Shown: positions 14,186 to 22,853 of the stretch, piece by piece
Layout of the letters: every line of letters starts with the position of its first letter
Position numbering within the stretch: position 1 is the first letter of the stretch
Assembly: GCF_014201195.1 (NCBI RefSeq)
Contig: NZ_JACHDS010000001.1
Location: 4,154,001 to 4,218,000, forward strand
Source: Nocardiopsis mwathae
GTDB taxonomy: Bacteria; Actinomycetota; Actinomycetes; Streptosporangiales; Streptosporangiaceae
Length of the DNA stretch: 64,000 nucleotides
Reading direction: 5' to 3'
Program-made: the position numbers and the translations under genes
The notes under the pieces: generated by a model
Told to the model about the DNA's origin: nothing
The model's input: the letters and a program-made list of their open reading frames with translations, nothing else
Databases searched by the model: none

Positions 14186-15034
14186 TCACGACTTGCGCGC
14201 GATGCCCGCCATCATCGCCCAGTGGTGGTCCTGGAACTTCTCGAAGGGCATGACCTCCGGGCCCTCCGGGTCCTCGGGGAACCACCGCGACTCGTACTCC
14301 AGTCCCGGCGGGACCAGATCCATCCCGAGGAAGTGGTCGTAGACCTCGTTCAGCGGGCGCAGCCACCCGTTGCCGAGCGTTTCCAGGCAGGCCCGGGACA
14401 GCGCATGCTGGGCCGGGTGGCCGGTGTCGGGCCAGGTGGTGATGAAGAGGTGGCTGCCGGGGCACAGCGCGCCCATCAGCTCCGCCACGATCTCGTCGGG
14501 CTTCTCCGAGTCGTGCAGCTGCATCAGCATCCCGACGACGATCAGCCCGACCGGGCGGTCGAAGTCGAGGAACCGCCGGACGTCGGGGTGCCCCAGGATG
14601 TATCCCGGGTCGCGCAGGTCGGCCGTGATGACGGTGGTGGTCCTGTTGTCCGCGAGGATCGCGCGGCCGTGCGACAGCACCATGGGGTCGTTGTCCACGT
14701 ACACCACGGTGGCGTCGGGGTTGATCTCCTGGGCCGCGTCGTGCGTGTTCTTCATCGTGGGCAGCCCGCAGCCGATGTCCAGGAACTGGTCGACGCCGCC
14801 CACCCGCGCCATGTACCGCACGCCGCGGATGAGTGTCTCGCGATTCAGCCGGGCGGTCTCGCGGGATCGCGGAAGATAGGCCTCGAAGACGTCGGCCGCT
14901 CTCCGATCGACCTCGAAATTGTCCTTTCCCCCGAGAAGCGCGTCATAGACACGGGCCGTTGAGGCGGTGGACAGCCCGAAGTCGGGAAGATATTTCCGGT
15001 CGGTTCCGGAAGCCGTCCCATCGGTTGTGCTCAT
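14186..15034 (-). CDS. DUF574 SAM-dependent methyltransferase
   Basis: 282 residues from ATG 15034; a longer frame exists but GAGAAGG precedes this ATG and the homologous region begins just after it. Family blocks: KYLPDFGLSTASTARVYDALLGGKDNFEVDR at the N terminus (here seen as ARVYDALLGGKDNF), then the SAM-binding FLDIGCGLPTMKN, acidic VVYVDNDPMVLSHGRA, and ITADLRDP. These proteins are expanded in actinomycetes, often near secondary-metabolism or regulatory genes, and their substrates are generally unknown. There is no adjacent partner gene that would hint at one. Confidence 0.9.
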   Translation of the reverse strand: MSTTDGTASGTDRKYLPDFGLSTASTARVYDALLGGKDNFEVDRRAADVFEAYLPRSRETARLNRETLIRGVRYMARVGGVDQFLDIGCGLPTMKNTHDAAQEINPDATVVYVDNDPMVLSHGRAILADNRTTTVITADLRDPGYILGHPDVRRFLDFDRPVGLIVVGMLMQLHDSEKPDEIVAELMGALCPGSHLFITTWPDTGHPAQHALSRACLETLGNGWLRPLNEVYDHFLGMDLVPPGLEYESRWFPEDPEGPEVMPFEKFQDHHWAMMAGIARKS

Positions 15035-15500
15035 GAACCAAGCCTTCTCGTCTATGTCGAGGGGTGCCAGCATCGTACGCCGCGGGGTTTTCCGGTGTCC
15101 GGGTCTTTCCGGGAACCGGCGGCCCGACCGGGCCCGAAAAGGTCGCCTTTGGAACACAGGTGGCCGGGCCACTCCCGCGGCGCTCCGCCCCCCGTACGTG
15201 GAACGGGGGCGGTCCGCGCCTGTGCCCGGGCCGCGCGATCCCGCATTCGCCCAGGTCAGACGGGCCTCCTCGGAGGCTCCCCGGGCGCCGCGGCCGCGCG
15301 GGCCCGGTCGGCCGCGGCGCCGGCCGGGCCGGATATCGGACGGGACCCAACCCGCAGGATCATCGCGAACTATCGCCGCCTCCTGCGGGATTACGGGCGA
15401 AGCGATCCCATTGATTCATGGGGCATCGCCGTATTCGGCACCATCCGGAATCCGCGCATGTACGCCCCTGTACGGCTGCCCGCCCACCCCTGCCGACCGG
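15035..15500. other. Intergenic region, no gene recognised
   Basis: About 465 very GC-rich bases between the methyltransferase start and the end of the ABC transporter operon, both on the minus strand. No terminator with a clear T run and no convincing frame was found. It must contain the methyltransferase promoter. Confidence 0.4.
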
Positions 15501-17738
15501 TCACACCAGCGTGCGCGCCTGGGCGTAGTGGCACGCGGAGGCGTGCCCCTGTCCGCGGTCGGCCAGCTCGGGGACCTCCTCCACACAGCGCGTCCGCTCC
15601 ACCTCCGACAGCTCGCCGGCGAACTTCGGGCACCGCGTACGGAATCGGCACCCCGACGGCGGCGCCGCCGGGCTCGGCACGTCGCCCGTCACCAGGATCC
15701 GCCGGCGCGCCCGCTCCTTGCGCGGGTCGGGCAGCGGGATCGCCGAGATCAGCGCCTGGGTGTAGGGGTGCGCGGCCGCTGCGAACAGCTGCTCGGTCGT
15801 GCCCGTCTCGACGATCGTGCCCAGGTACATCACGGCCACGCGGTCGGCGATGTGCCGCACCACCGACAGGTCGTGGGACACGAACAGGTACGACAGGCCG
15901 AGCTCGGCCTGCAGGTCCTCCAGCAGGTTGATGACGCCGGCCTGGATCGACACGTCCAGCGCCGAGACCGGCTCGTCCAGGACGAGCACCTTCGGCCGCA
16001 GCGCCAGCGCCCGCGCCACGCCGATGCGCTGCCGCTGCCCGCCGGAGAACTCGTGCGGGTAGCGCGACCCGTGCTCGGGGTTGAGGCCCACGGTGCGCAG
16101 CAGCCCGCGCACCCGCTCCGCGCCGTCCCCGCCGAACAGGCCGTGGATCCGCAGCGGCTCGGCGATGATCTCGAAGACGGTCATGCGCGGGTCGAGCGAC
16201 GCGAACGGGTCCTGGAACACGATCTGCAGCTCACGCCGGAGCGGGCGCATCTGCGCGCCCTTCAACCCGGTCAGCGGCCGGTCCCGGTAGCGCACCTCGC
16301 CCGCCGTCGCCGGGATCAGCCGCAGCAGCAGCCGCGCGGTCGTCGACTTGCCGCAGCCGGACTCCCCCACCAGCGCCAGCGTCTCCCGCGCACGCAGCTC
16401 CAGGGAGACGCGGCAGACAGCGTGGATGTGCCCGACCCGGCGCCGGATGATGCCCCTCGACCGCACCGGGAAGTGCTTGACCAGGTCCTCGGCCACGAGC
16501 AGCGGCGCCCTGGGGTCGACCGGGCCGGCAGGCTCGGGCCGCGCGGCACCCGCCCCCGCCTCGGCGACCGGCTCCGCCACCTCTCCCGCCGCCACCGCCT
16601 GGACCTCCTCGGTGGTCTCCGCGTCCACCGCCGTGGGGCGGAACAGCTCGTCGGGCCGGGCCTCCCGCAGGCGGTCGCGGAAGTGGCAGGCCGACCGGTG
16701 CGGTTCGGTGCCCGGGGCGACCACCGCGTGTCCGCCCATCTCTCCACTGCCGTGCTCGGCCACCGCCAGCGGCGGCTCCTCGGCCCGGCACACCTCCTCG
16801 GCCATCGGGCAGCGCGGCGCGAAGGTGCACCCCGGCGGCAGGTGGAGCAGGGACGGCGGCGTGCCGAGGATCGGGGTCAGCCGCTCGTGCCGCGACTCGT
16901 CCATCCGCGGCACGCTGCCCAGCAGCCCCAGCGTGTAGGGCATGCGCGGGGCGTGGAACACCGCGTCGACGTTCCCGGTCTCCACCATCCGCCCGGCGTA
17001 CATCACGGCGACCCGGTCGACGTGCCCGGCGATCACCCCGAGGTCGTGGGTGATGAGCACCAGCGCCGCCCCGGTCCGCTGCCGCGCGGTCTCCAGCGCC
17101 TCCAGGACCTGGGCCTGCACGGTCACGTCCAGCGCTGTGGTCGGTTCGTCGGCGATGATCACGTCGGGGTCGTTGGCCATCGCGATCGCGATGACCACGC
17201 GCTGGCGCATGCCGCCCGACAGCTCGTGCGGGTAGGCGCGCACCCGCTGCTCGGGGAACGGGATGCCGACGATCCCCAGCAGCTCCACCGCCCGCTCCCG
17301 GGCCTCGCGCTCGCTGACGTCGTGGTGGGCGCGCACCGCCTCGGCGATCTGCCGACCGACCGTGTAGACGGGATTGAGCGAGGTCAGCGGGTCCTGGAAG
17401 ATCATCGCGATCTTGTTGCCGCGCACCTTGGAGATGCGCGCGTCGTCGAGGCCGACCATCTCCTGGCCCAGCACCCGAGCGGACCCGCTCACCCGGGCCG
17501 TCTTGGGCAGCAGCCCCATGATCGCCAGGGAGGTCACCGACTTGCCCGACCCGGACTCGCCCACGATGCCCAGCGCCTCGCCCCGCCGCAGCCGGTAGGA
17601 GACACCGCGCACCGCCCGCACGAGCCCGTCGTCGGTGGGGAAGCCGACGGTGAGGTCGTCGACCTCCAGTACCGTCTCTCGCTCCTCCGTGCCGCCCGGC
17701 CCCGGGGAGTGCATGTCCTCCGTCGTCATCTCAGACAC
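15501..17738 (-). CDS. Fused double ATPase of a peptide/nickel-type ABC importer (OppD-OppF fusion)
   Basis: 745 residues from GTG 17738, with GGAGG 8 bases upstream and overlapping the end of the permease gene. Two complete ATPase units lie in one chain. Unit 1 (about 20-330): Walker A GESGSGKS, signature LSGGMRQRV, Walker B VIIADEPTTALD, and the Cys-rich C-terminal oligopeptide motif (CTFAPRCPMAEEVC). Unit 2 (about 400-735): GESGCGKST, FSGGQRQRIG, VLVLDEPVSALD, and a second Cys-rich tail (CRFRTRCPKF). The two tails, known from OppD/DppD and OppF/DppF, may carry an iron-sulfur cluster. An acidic Ala-rich linker joins the halves. It powers uptake by the permeases encoded upstream in the same operon. 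Confidence 0.95.
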   Translation of the reverse strand: MSEMTTEDMHSPGPGGTEERETVLEVDDLTVGFPTDDGLVRAVRGVSYRLRRGEALGIVGESGSGKSVTSLAIMGLLPKTARVSGSARVLGQEMVGLDDARISKVRGNKIAMIFQDPLTSLNPVYTVGRQIAEAVRAHHDVSEREARERAVELLGIVGIPFPEQRVRAYPHELSGGMRQRVVIAIAMANDPDVIIADEPTTALDVTVQAQVLEALETARQRTGAALVLITHDLGVIAGHVDRVAVMYAGRMVETGNVDAVFHAPRMPYTLGLLGSVPRMDESRHERLTPILGTPPSLLHLPPGCTFAPRCPMAEEVCRAEEPPLAVAEHGSGEMGGHAVVAPGTEPHRSACHFRDRLREARPDELFRPTAVDAETTEEVQAVAAGEVAEPVAEAGAGAARPEPAGPVDPRAPLLVAEDLVKHFPVRSRGIIRRRVGHIHAVCRVSLELRARETLALVGESGCGKSTTARLLLRLIPATAGEVRYRDRPLTGLKGAQMRPLRRELQIVFQDPFASLDPRMTVFEIIAEPLRIHGLFGGDGAERVRGLLRTVGLNPEHGSRYPHEFSGGQRQRIGVARALALRPKVLVLDEPVSALDVSIQAGVINLLEDLQAELGLSYLFVSHDLSVVRHIADRVAVMYLGTIVETGTTEQLFAAAAHPYTQALISAIPLPDPRKERARRRILVTGDVPSPAAPPSGCRFRTRCPKFAGELSEVERTRCVEEVPELADRGQGHASACHYAQARTLV

Positions 17739-17743
17739 CACCG

Positions 17744-18688
17744 TCACCTCCGCACCATGGTCTGCCGGGGGTCGAGGGCGTCCCGGAGTCCGTCGCCGAT
17801 GAAGTTGATCGTCAGGCAGATCAGCACGATGATCACGCCTGGCGGGTAGAACAGCCACGGCCGTGTGAAGGCCGCGGTCCGGGCGTTGTCGATCATCAGG
17901 CCCAGCGAGATGTCCGGTGACTGGATACCGAAGCCGAGGAAGGACATCGAAGCCTCCAGCAGAATCGCCGTGGCGATGAGCAGCGTCGCCGCCACGATGA
18001 TCGGCCCGGCCGCGTTCGGCAGCAGGTGCCGGAACACGATCCTGGTGCCCGTGGCCCCGGCGGCGCGTGCCGCCTCCACGAACTCCTGCTCGCGCAGGGA
18101 CAGCACCACCCCGCGGACCACCCGCGAGATGGTGGTCCAGGAGAACGCGGCGATGATCAGTGCCACCGCGTACCAGGTGGTGCCGCCGCGGACGTTGCCG
18201 CCGATGGCGGCCACGACCACCAGCAGGGGCACCACCAGCATCACGTCGACGATGCGCATCATGACGGCGTCGGCCCAGCCGCGCAGGTACCCGGCCACCG
18301 CGCCCCAGACCGCCCCGATCGCCGTGGCCAGCAGCGACACGGTCAGTGCCACCTTGAGGGTCTGCTGGGTGCCGCGCATCAGCTGACCGAGGATGTCGTG
18401 CCCGGCGTTGGTGGTGCCCAGCGGGTGGTCCAGGCTCGGCGGCCGGTTGCCCGGAATCTCCCGGTGCACCATGTGGTCCCACTGCCACACGAACGGGCCG
18501 AGGAACGCGAACGCGGCGATGGCGAGAAGCACGACGAGGCTGATGACGGCCGGCCGGTGGCGCCGGAAGCGCTCCAGGACGACACGTGCCTGGCCGCGCT
18601 CCCGCACGGTCGCCACCGGCTCCGCTCCGGGGCCCGGCGCAGCGGGTTCGGCCGAGCGGCCCGTCCCACGGCCTTCGATGTCACTCAT
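17744..18688 (-). CDS. ABC importer permease, OppC/DppC-type
   Basis: 314 residues. A long cytoplasmic N terminus (about 45 residues) precedes a first transmembrane helix (VISLVVLLAIAAFAFLGPFV). The family OppC N-domain follows (HPLGTTNAGHDILGQLMRGTQQTLKVAL), then five more helices and the coupling-helix EAA region EFVEAARAAGATGTRIVFRHLLPNAAGPI. It forms a heterodimeric pore with the OppB-type protein whose gene overlaps its start by 8 bases. Six helices and the standard length fit the family. Confidence 0.95.
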   Translation of the reverse strand: MSDIEGRGTGRSAEPAAPGPGAEPVATVRERGQARVVLERFRRHRPAVISLVVLLAIAAFAFLGPFVWQWDHMVHREIPGNRPPSLDHPLGTTNAGHDILGQLMRGTQQTLKVALTVSLLATAIGAVWGAVAGYLRGWADAVMMRIVDVMLVVPLLVVVAAIGGNVRGGTTWYAVALIIAAFSWTTISRVVRGVVLSLREQEFVEAARAAGATGTRIVFRHLLPNAAGPIIVAATLLIATAILLEASMSFLGFGIQSPDISLGLMIDNARTAAFTRPWLFYPPGVIIVLICLTINFIGDGLRDALDPRQTMVRR

Positions 18689-19691
18689 AGCGGATCCTCG
18701 GGTCGAGCACGGCGTAGAGGAGGTCGGCGAGGAGGTTGGCGGTGATCACGATGACCCCGCTCAGCATCAGCCAGCCCATCAGGGCATAGGAGTCGCTGCG
18801 CTTGATCGCCTCGACGAAGAAGTCGCCCAGGCCGCGCCACTGGAACACGGTCTCGGTGAGGACGACGCCGTCGATGATCCCGGCGATCGTCACCGCCGCC
18901 ACGGTCGTCAGCGGGATGAGGGCGGTGCGCAGCGCGTGGCGGCGCATCACCACCCGGTCGGGCAGGCCCTTGGCCCGGGCCAGCCGCACATAGTCGCTGT
19001 TCAGCACCTCCAGCATGGAGGTGCGCTGGTACCGGCTCCAGGCCGCGTACCCCGTCAGCATCAGCGCGAGGGTGGGCAGCACGAGGTGCGCGGCGGCGTC
19101 GGTGAGGCTTTCGAGCGGGGTGAAGCCGCGTGTGTCGGGCGACGAGGCGCCGATGGTGGCGAACAGGCGGAACCCGATCTGCTGGTTGGTCCACACCCCG
19201 GCCTCCTTGATCAGGGCGGCCAGCCAGAAGGTCGGCATGGCCAGCGCCAGGAAGCCGATGAAGGTGAGGGTGTAGTCGATCTTGGAGTACTGCCGCATCG
19301 CGCTGACGACGCCGGAGACGATGGCCAGTCCGAGGGCCAGCAGCACGGCCACGCTGACCAGGCGCATGGTGGTGGCGAAGCGTTCGGCGATGTTCGCGCC
19401 GATGTCGTAGTGCGGCCCCTGCACGGAGGGGCCGAACTTGCCCTGCAGCAGGCCGATGTCGCCGTTGCCGCCGATGCCGGTGAGCCACAGGACGTAGCGC
19501 TCGGGCATGCTGCGGTCCAGGTAAAGGCGCTCCCTCTCGGCCTCGATGACGGTGGGCGAGGGCGGCGGCTGCTGCACCATCATGTCGGCGAGCGGGTCGC
19601 CGGACACGTCGATGAGGACGAAGGCGAGGACGGAGGCCGCGAGGAGGACGGGGATCGTGCCCAGTATCCGCCGCACGGTGTACACGAGCAT
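18681..19691 (-). CDS. ABC importer permease, OppB/DppB-type
   Basis: 336 residues beginning MLVYTVRRILGTIPVLLAASVLAFVLIDVSGDP, the standard OppB first helix. Six transmembrane segments follow, with the EAA motif DYVRLARAKGLPDRVVMRRHALRTALIPL and the final helix before LDPRIRYE. The loop around residues 60-100 (SMPERYVLWLTGIGGNGDIG) is the extracytoplasmic insertion seen in this family. Its stop codon overlaps the start of the OppC-type gene, so the two permeases are translationally coupled. Confidence 0.95.
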   Translation of the reverse strand: MLVYTVRRILGTIPVLLAASVLAFVLIDVSGDPLADMMVQQPPPSPTVIEAERERLYLDRSMPERYVLWLTGIGGNGDIGLLQGKFGPSVQGPHYDIGANIAERFATTMRLVSVAVLLALGLAIVSGVVSAMRQYSKIDYTLTFIGFLALAMPTFWLAALIKEAGVWTNQQIGFRLFATIGASSPDTRGFTPLESLTDAAAHLVLPTLALMLTGYAAWSRYQRTSMLEVLNSDYVRLARAKGLPDRVVMRRHALRTALIPLTTVAAVTIAGIIDGVVLTETVFQWRGLGDFFVEAIKRSDSYALMGWLMLSGVIVITANLLADLLYAVLDPRIRYE

Positions 19692-19723
19692 CGCGGTGAT
19701 CCTTCGGTCGGGTCGTCACGATC

Positions 19724-19758
19724 GGGCCGGGCCCGGTGCGGGTCGCCGGGCCCGGCCC
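19724..19758 (-). terminator. GC hairpin between binding-protein and permease genes
   Basis: GGGCCGGGCCCGG (19724-19736) and its complement at 19746-19758 form a 13-bp stem with a 9-base loop. It lies after the solute-binding-protein gene and before the permease start, without a T run. Such hairpins often stabilise or partly terminate the message so that binding protein is made in excess over the membrane components. Confidence 0.55.
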
Positions 19759-19852
19759 GGAGCACGGGCGGTCCGAGCGATGGTGGGGAGATGGGCGGGG
19801 TGCCGGCGCGCGCCGGAGCGGGAGCGCGCGCCGACCGGTGGGGGCCGCGGGG

Positions 19853-21625
19853 CTACTGGGCCACCGTCCCCCACTCGCCCATGTTGTAGATCGCGCGCTT
19901 CTGTGCCTGGCGGTTGTCGCGGATGTTCACGTAACCCTCGGTCACGAACGCGTAGGCCGGCTCGTCCATGATCGGGAGCACGTAGGCGTCCTCGACCAGG
20001 ACCTCCTGGGCCTGGTTGGTCAGCTCGGCGGCCTCGTCGAGGGTCTTGGCCTCCAGCACCTTCTCGACCAGCTCGTCGACCTTCTCGTTCTCGTACTTGC
20101 CGAAGTTGCTGCCGCTGCTGCTGTGCCACTGCTGGAACGGGGTGGCGATGAAGAACGGGCTGCCGCTCCAGCCGAACTGCACGATGTCGTAGTCCTGCTT
20201 GCCGAGCATCTCGCCCAGGTCGTCGGTCACCTCGATGTTGGTCTCCACCCCGATGTCCGACAGGTGGGACTGGATGATCTGCAGCGAGGTGTTGCGGACG
20301 ACGGTGTCGGTGGAGCGCAGCCGGAACGGGCCGACCTTCTCGCCGTCCTTGGTCAGCGTGCCGTCCTCGATCTCGTACCCGGCGTCGGTGAGGATCTTCT
20401 CGGCGGTCTCGGTGTCACCGGTGCCCTGCCCGGTGCCGCTCATGACGTCCCGGTGGTACGGGCTCTCCGGGGCGAAGGAGAAGTTGGTCTTGATCTCGTA
20501 GTCCGGGTAGCCGGCGCCGAAGTTCCGCTCGGCGATCTCGCCGACGTCGATGGCGGTGAAAATGGCCCGCCGCAGCTCGACGTCCTCCAGCCACTCGTTC
20601 TCGGTGTTGAAGTCGATGTGCTCCCAGCTGGCCCCCGGACCGATGTCGAAGTAGACGTTGTCCATCGCCTTGACCTGCTCGATGATGTCGTCGTTGTACT
20701 GCGCCGGGTTGGCGCCGTGGATCTCACCGTTGGTCAGGGCCGGGATCCAGGTCCCCTCGTCGGGGTTGAACCGCATGATGATCTTGTCGAGGGTCGGCTG
20801 GATCTCGCCGTACCAGTTCTCGTTCGGCTCCTTGATGACCTGGTTCTCCAGGTCGCCGTCGACGATCTTGTAGGGCCCGCCGGAGTACTCGGGCATGGTC
20901 TCGTTCAGCCAGTCGAAGTACTCACCGAGCTCCTCGGGGTCGCCGACGTCGAGGCCCTGCTCCTCGGCCAGGTGGGCGGGGTACAGCCCGCCGGAGATCT
21001 TGTGCCCGTCCAGGAAGCCGAACCACTCGGCGTTGGCCTTGCCGTCCTTCAGGGTGACGGTGACGGTCTTGCCGTCGTCGGTCCCCTCGATCTTCTCGAC
21101 GTCGTCGTACTCGCCCGGCGCGCGCGACCGGCAGCCGTCGCAGTGCCCCTCCTCGGGGCTGGCCGCCATCTTCCAGGTGACCTCGAAGTCGTCGGCGGTG
21201 ATGGGCGTGCCGTCGTTCCATACCGCTTCAGGCCGGAGTTTGAATTGGAAGGTGAAGGGATCCTCTTCGATCAATTCCGGCTCTTCGGCCAGCAGGTCCA
21301 TGTCGTGCTCATAGGTCTCCCCGTCGGGGGCCCAGCGCCCGACAGAGGGCAGAATCCCCTCCAGCATCTGGTTGGTGTAGACGCTGCCGCCCTCGGGGGA
21401 TATCAGGTTCCAGGATCCGGGCAGCGAATTGATCACCCAGGTGATCTCACCGCCCTCGCCCCGTTCACCGCTGTTGCAGGTATTGGGGTTCTCCTCGCAG
21501 TCCTCCCAGCCGCGGACCGCACCGTCGCCGCCATTGCCGCCGGTACATGCGGTGGCCGTCAACGCCAGGGCGGTCAGGGCCGCGGCGAGTCCGGTCACCG
21601 GTTTTAGCTTGAGCACGGTTCCCAT
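19853..21625 (-). CDS. Family-5 solute-binding lipoprotein (OppA/DppA-type)
   Basis: 590 residues. The N terminus is a lipoprotein signal: MGTVLKLKPVTGLAAALTALALTATACTGG with the lipobox LTATAC, Cys about 27. The mature protein starts Gly/Asp-rich and then shows SBP_bac_5 features: GGEITWVINSLPGSWNLISP, FTFQFKLRPEAVWNDGTPITADDFEVTW, LRRAIFTAIDVGEIAERNFGAGYPD and FNTENEWLEDVELRRAI. It captures a peptide or related solute outside the membrane and delivers it to the permeases downstream. Unusual are a second Cys pair (HCDGCRS) and the many acidic residues. The substrate cannot be decided from sequence. GAGAAGG lies before the ATG. Confidence 0.95.
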   Translation of the reverse strand: MGTVLKLKPVTGLAAALTALALTATACTGGNGGDGAVRGWEDCEENPNTCNSGERGEGGEITWVINSLPGSWNLISPEGGSVYTNQMLEGILPSVGRWAPDGETYEHDMDLLAEEPELIEEDPFTFQFKLRPEAVWNDGTPITADDFEVTWKMAASPEEGHCDGCRSRAPGEYDDVEKIEGTDDGKTVTVTLKDGKANAEWFGFLDGHKISGGLYPAHLAEEQGLDVGDPEELGEYFDWLNETMPEYSGGPYKIVDGDLENQVIKEPNENWYGEIQPTLDKIIMRFNPDEGTWIPALTNGEIHGANPAQYNDDIIEQVKAMDNVYFDIGPGASWEHIDFNTENEWLEDVELRRAIFTAIDVGEIAERNFGAGYPDYEIKTNFSFAPESPYHRDVMSGTGQGTGDTETAEKILTDAGYEIEDGTLTKDGEKVGPFRLRSTDTVVRNTSLQIIQSHLSDIGVETNIEVTDDLGEMLGKQDYDIVQFGWSGSPFFIATPFQQWHSSSGSNFGKYENEKVDELVEKVLEAKTLDEAAELTNQAQEVLVEDAYVLPIMDEPAYAFVTEGYVNIRDNRQAQKRAIYNMGEWGTVAQ

Positions 21626-21713
21626 CCTTCTCGTTGCCGATTCCAGAGATCAGCGGATCGCGCCTACTCAGACCGGTCGTGATACCGCACAGCAGAACAT
21701 TCCACCCGCCGCA

Positions 21714-21743
21714 CAGATAAGACATAAAGGCGATTTGTGACAA
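21714..21743 (-). promoter_or_regulatory. Sigma-70 type promoter of the ABC importer operon
   Basis: On the minus strand TTGTCA (21738-21743) and TATCTG (21714-21719) are 18 bases apart, about 90 bases before the binding-protein ATG. The -35 lies inside the palindrome TTTGTGACAAA (21735-21745), a possible operator. Confidence 0.55.
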
Positions 21744-21968
21744 ACCTGAAACCACTCAGGCCACAAATCATCCCACGATCCCCTTGCACAACTTTTTCCC
21801 AGCGAACACTCAGACTCGAATTCGATCTTCGACGTCGCTCCCCATCTTCGATCTTCACCCTGGGAACCGGCGGGCGACAGCAAGATATCGGCAGCACGCC
21901 GCCGGCAAGCGCACAACACAGCGGCCGACGCCCGGCCCATCGACTCCCTCACACCTAAGCTGGACCCC

Positions 21969-22790
21969 ATGGACACAGGTCTCTTCGCCGACGGCGCGGC
22001 CATCCGGCGGATCAACCGCGAGGCCGTCCTCCTCGGCGGGGCCGGCTACGCGGTCCTGATGCAGGTGGCCCACCCCGCCGTGGGCCAGGGCGTCCGCGAG
22101 CACAGCGACTTCGCCGCCCGCCCGGTCAACCGGCTGCGGGGCACCCTGACCTTCGTCTACGGGCAGGTCTTCGGCACCCGCGAGGAGGCCGAGCGCATCG
22201 CCCGCATCGTCCGGGCCATGCACACGAAGATCACCGGTCCCGGCTACGACGCCCTCGACCCCGACCTGCAGCTGTGGGTCGCCGCCACCCTCTACGACTC
22301 CGGCATCCGGCTCTACGAGCTGACCTTCGGCCCCTTGCCCCCGCAGGACAAAGACGAGGCGTACCGGCAGGCGTCGGTCTTCGCCACCTCGCTCGGCTGC
22401 CCGCCGGAGACCTGGCCGCCCTCCCGGGACGCCTTCGACGCCTACTGGGACCGCATGGTGGCGTCGATCGACGTCGACGACTCCGCACGCGAGATCGCCC
22501 GCGCCCTCCTCGCCCCCGCCAACCCCCTGCTGCGCCCGCTCGCCCGGTTCCAGGCCTTCCTCGCCTCCGGCCTCCTGCCGCCGCGCATCCGCGACCAGCT
22601 CGGCCTGGCCTGGAGCGAGGCCCGGCAGCGCCGCTTCGACCGCCTGTTCTCCGCCCTGCGCCGCGTCTACCCGCGCCTCCCCGCCGCCGTCCGCACCTTC
22701 CCGATGCGCGCCTACATGTGGGACATGCGCCGCCAGACCCGACGCAACCGCCTCTACCACCGCCCGAAGCAGGCGGCCCGCCCCCGCTGA
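21969..22790 (+). CDS. MpaB-family (DUF2236) oxygenase
   Basis: 273 residues. The start MDTGLFADGAAIRRINREAVLLGGAGYAVLMQVAHPAVGQGVREHSDF is characteristic of DUF2236: a membrane-apposed helix followed by the HPxVxxGVxxHSDF block. RLRGTLTFVYGQVFGTREEAERI and VRAMHTKITG follow, then DPDLQLWVAATLYDSGIRLYE, whose His, Trp and Asp residues belong to the heme-binding family core known from latex-clearing protein and mycophenolate oxygenase MpaB. The family uses heme b and oxygen on hydrophobic substrates; this substrate is unknown. It faces the ABC operon divergently and ends near a convergent hairpin at 22806-22840. Confidence 0.85.
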   Translation: MDTGLFADGAAIRRINREAVLLGGAGYAVLMQVAHPAVGQGVREHSDFAARPVNRLRGTLTFVYGQVFGTREEAERIARIVRAMHTKITGPGYDALDPDLQLWVAATLYDSGIRLYELTFGPLPPQDKDEAYRQASVFATSLGCPPETWPPSRDAFDAYWDRMVASIDVDDSAREIARALLAPANPLLRPLARFQAFLASGLLPPRIRDQLGLAWSEARQRRFDRLFSALRRVYPRLPAAVRTFPMRAYMWDMRRQTRRNRLYHRPKQAARPR

Positions 22791-22805
22791 GCCCGGACCG
22801 GCAGG

Positions 22806-22840
22806 CGGGTGGGGTGAACGGACGGCCGCGGCCACCCGCT
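22806..22840. terminator. Possible convergent hairpin terminator
   Basis: GCGGGTGG (22806-22813) pairs with CCACCCGC (22833-22840), and the loop itself contains GGCCGCGGCC. It lies between the stops of the oxygenase and the PrmC-like gene. Confidence 0.4.
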
Positions 22841-22853
22841 CACCCCGCATCCC

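Noticed and set aside
14967-17849. Long plus-strand frame opposite the ABC ATPase gene
   Set aside because: Shadow of the OppD-OppF fusion: His/Arg/Gly-rich with no motifs and no ribosome site.
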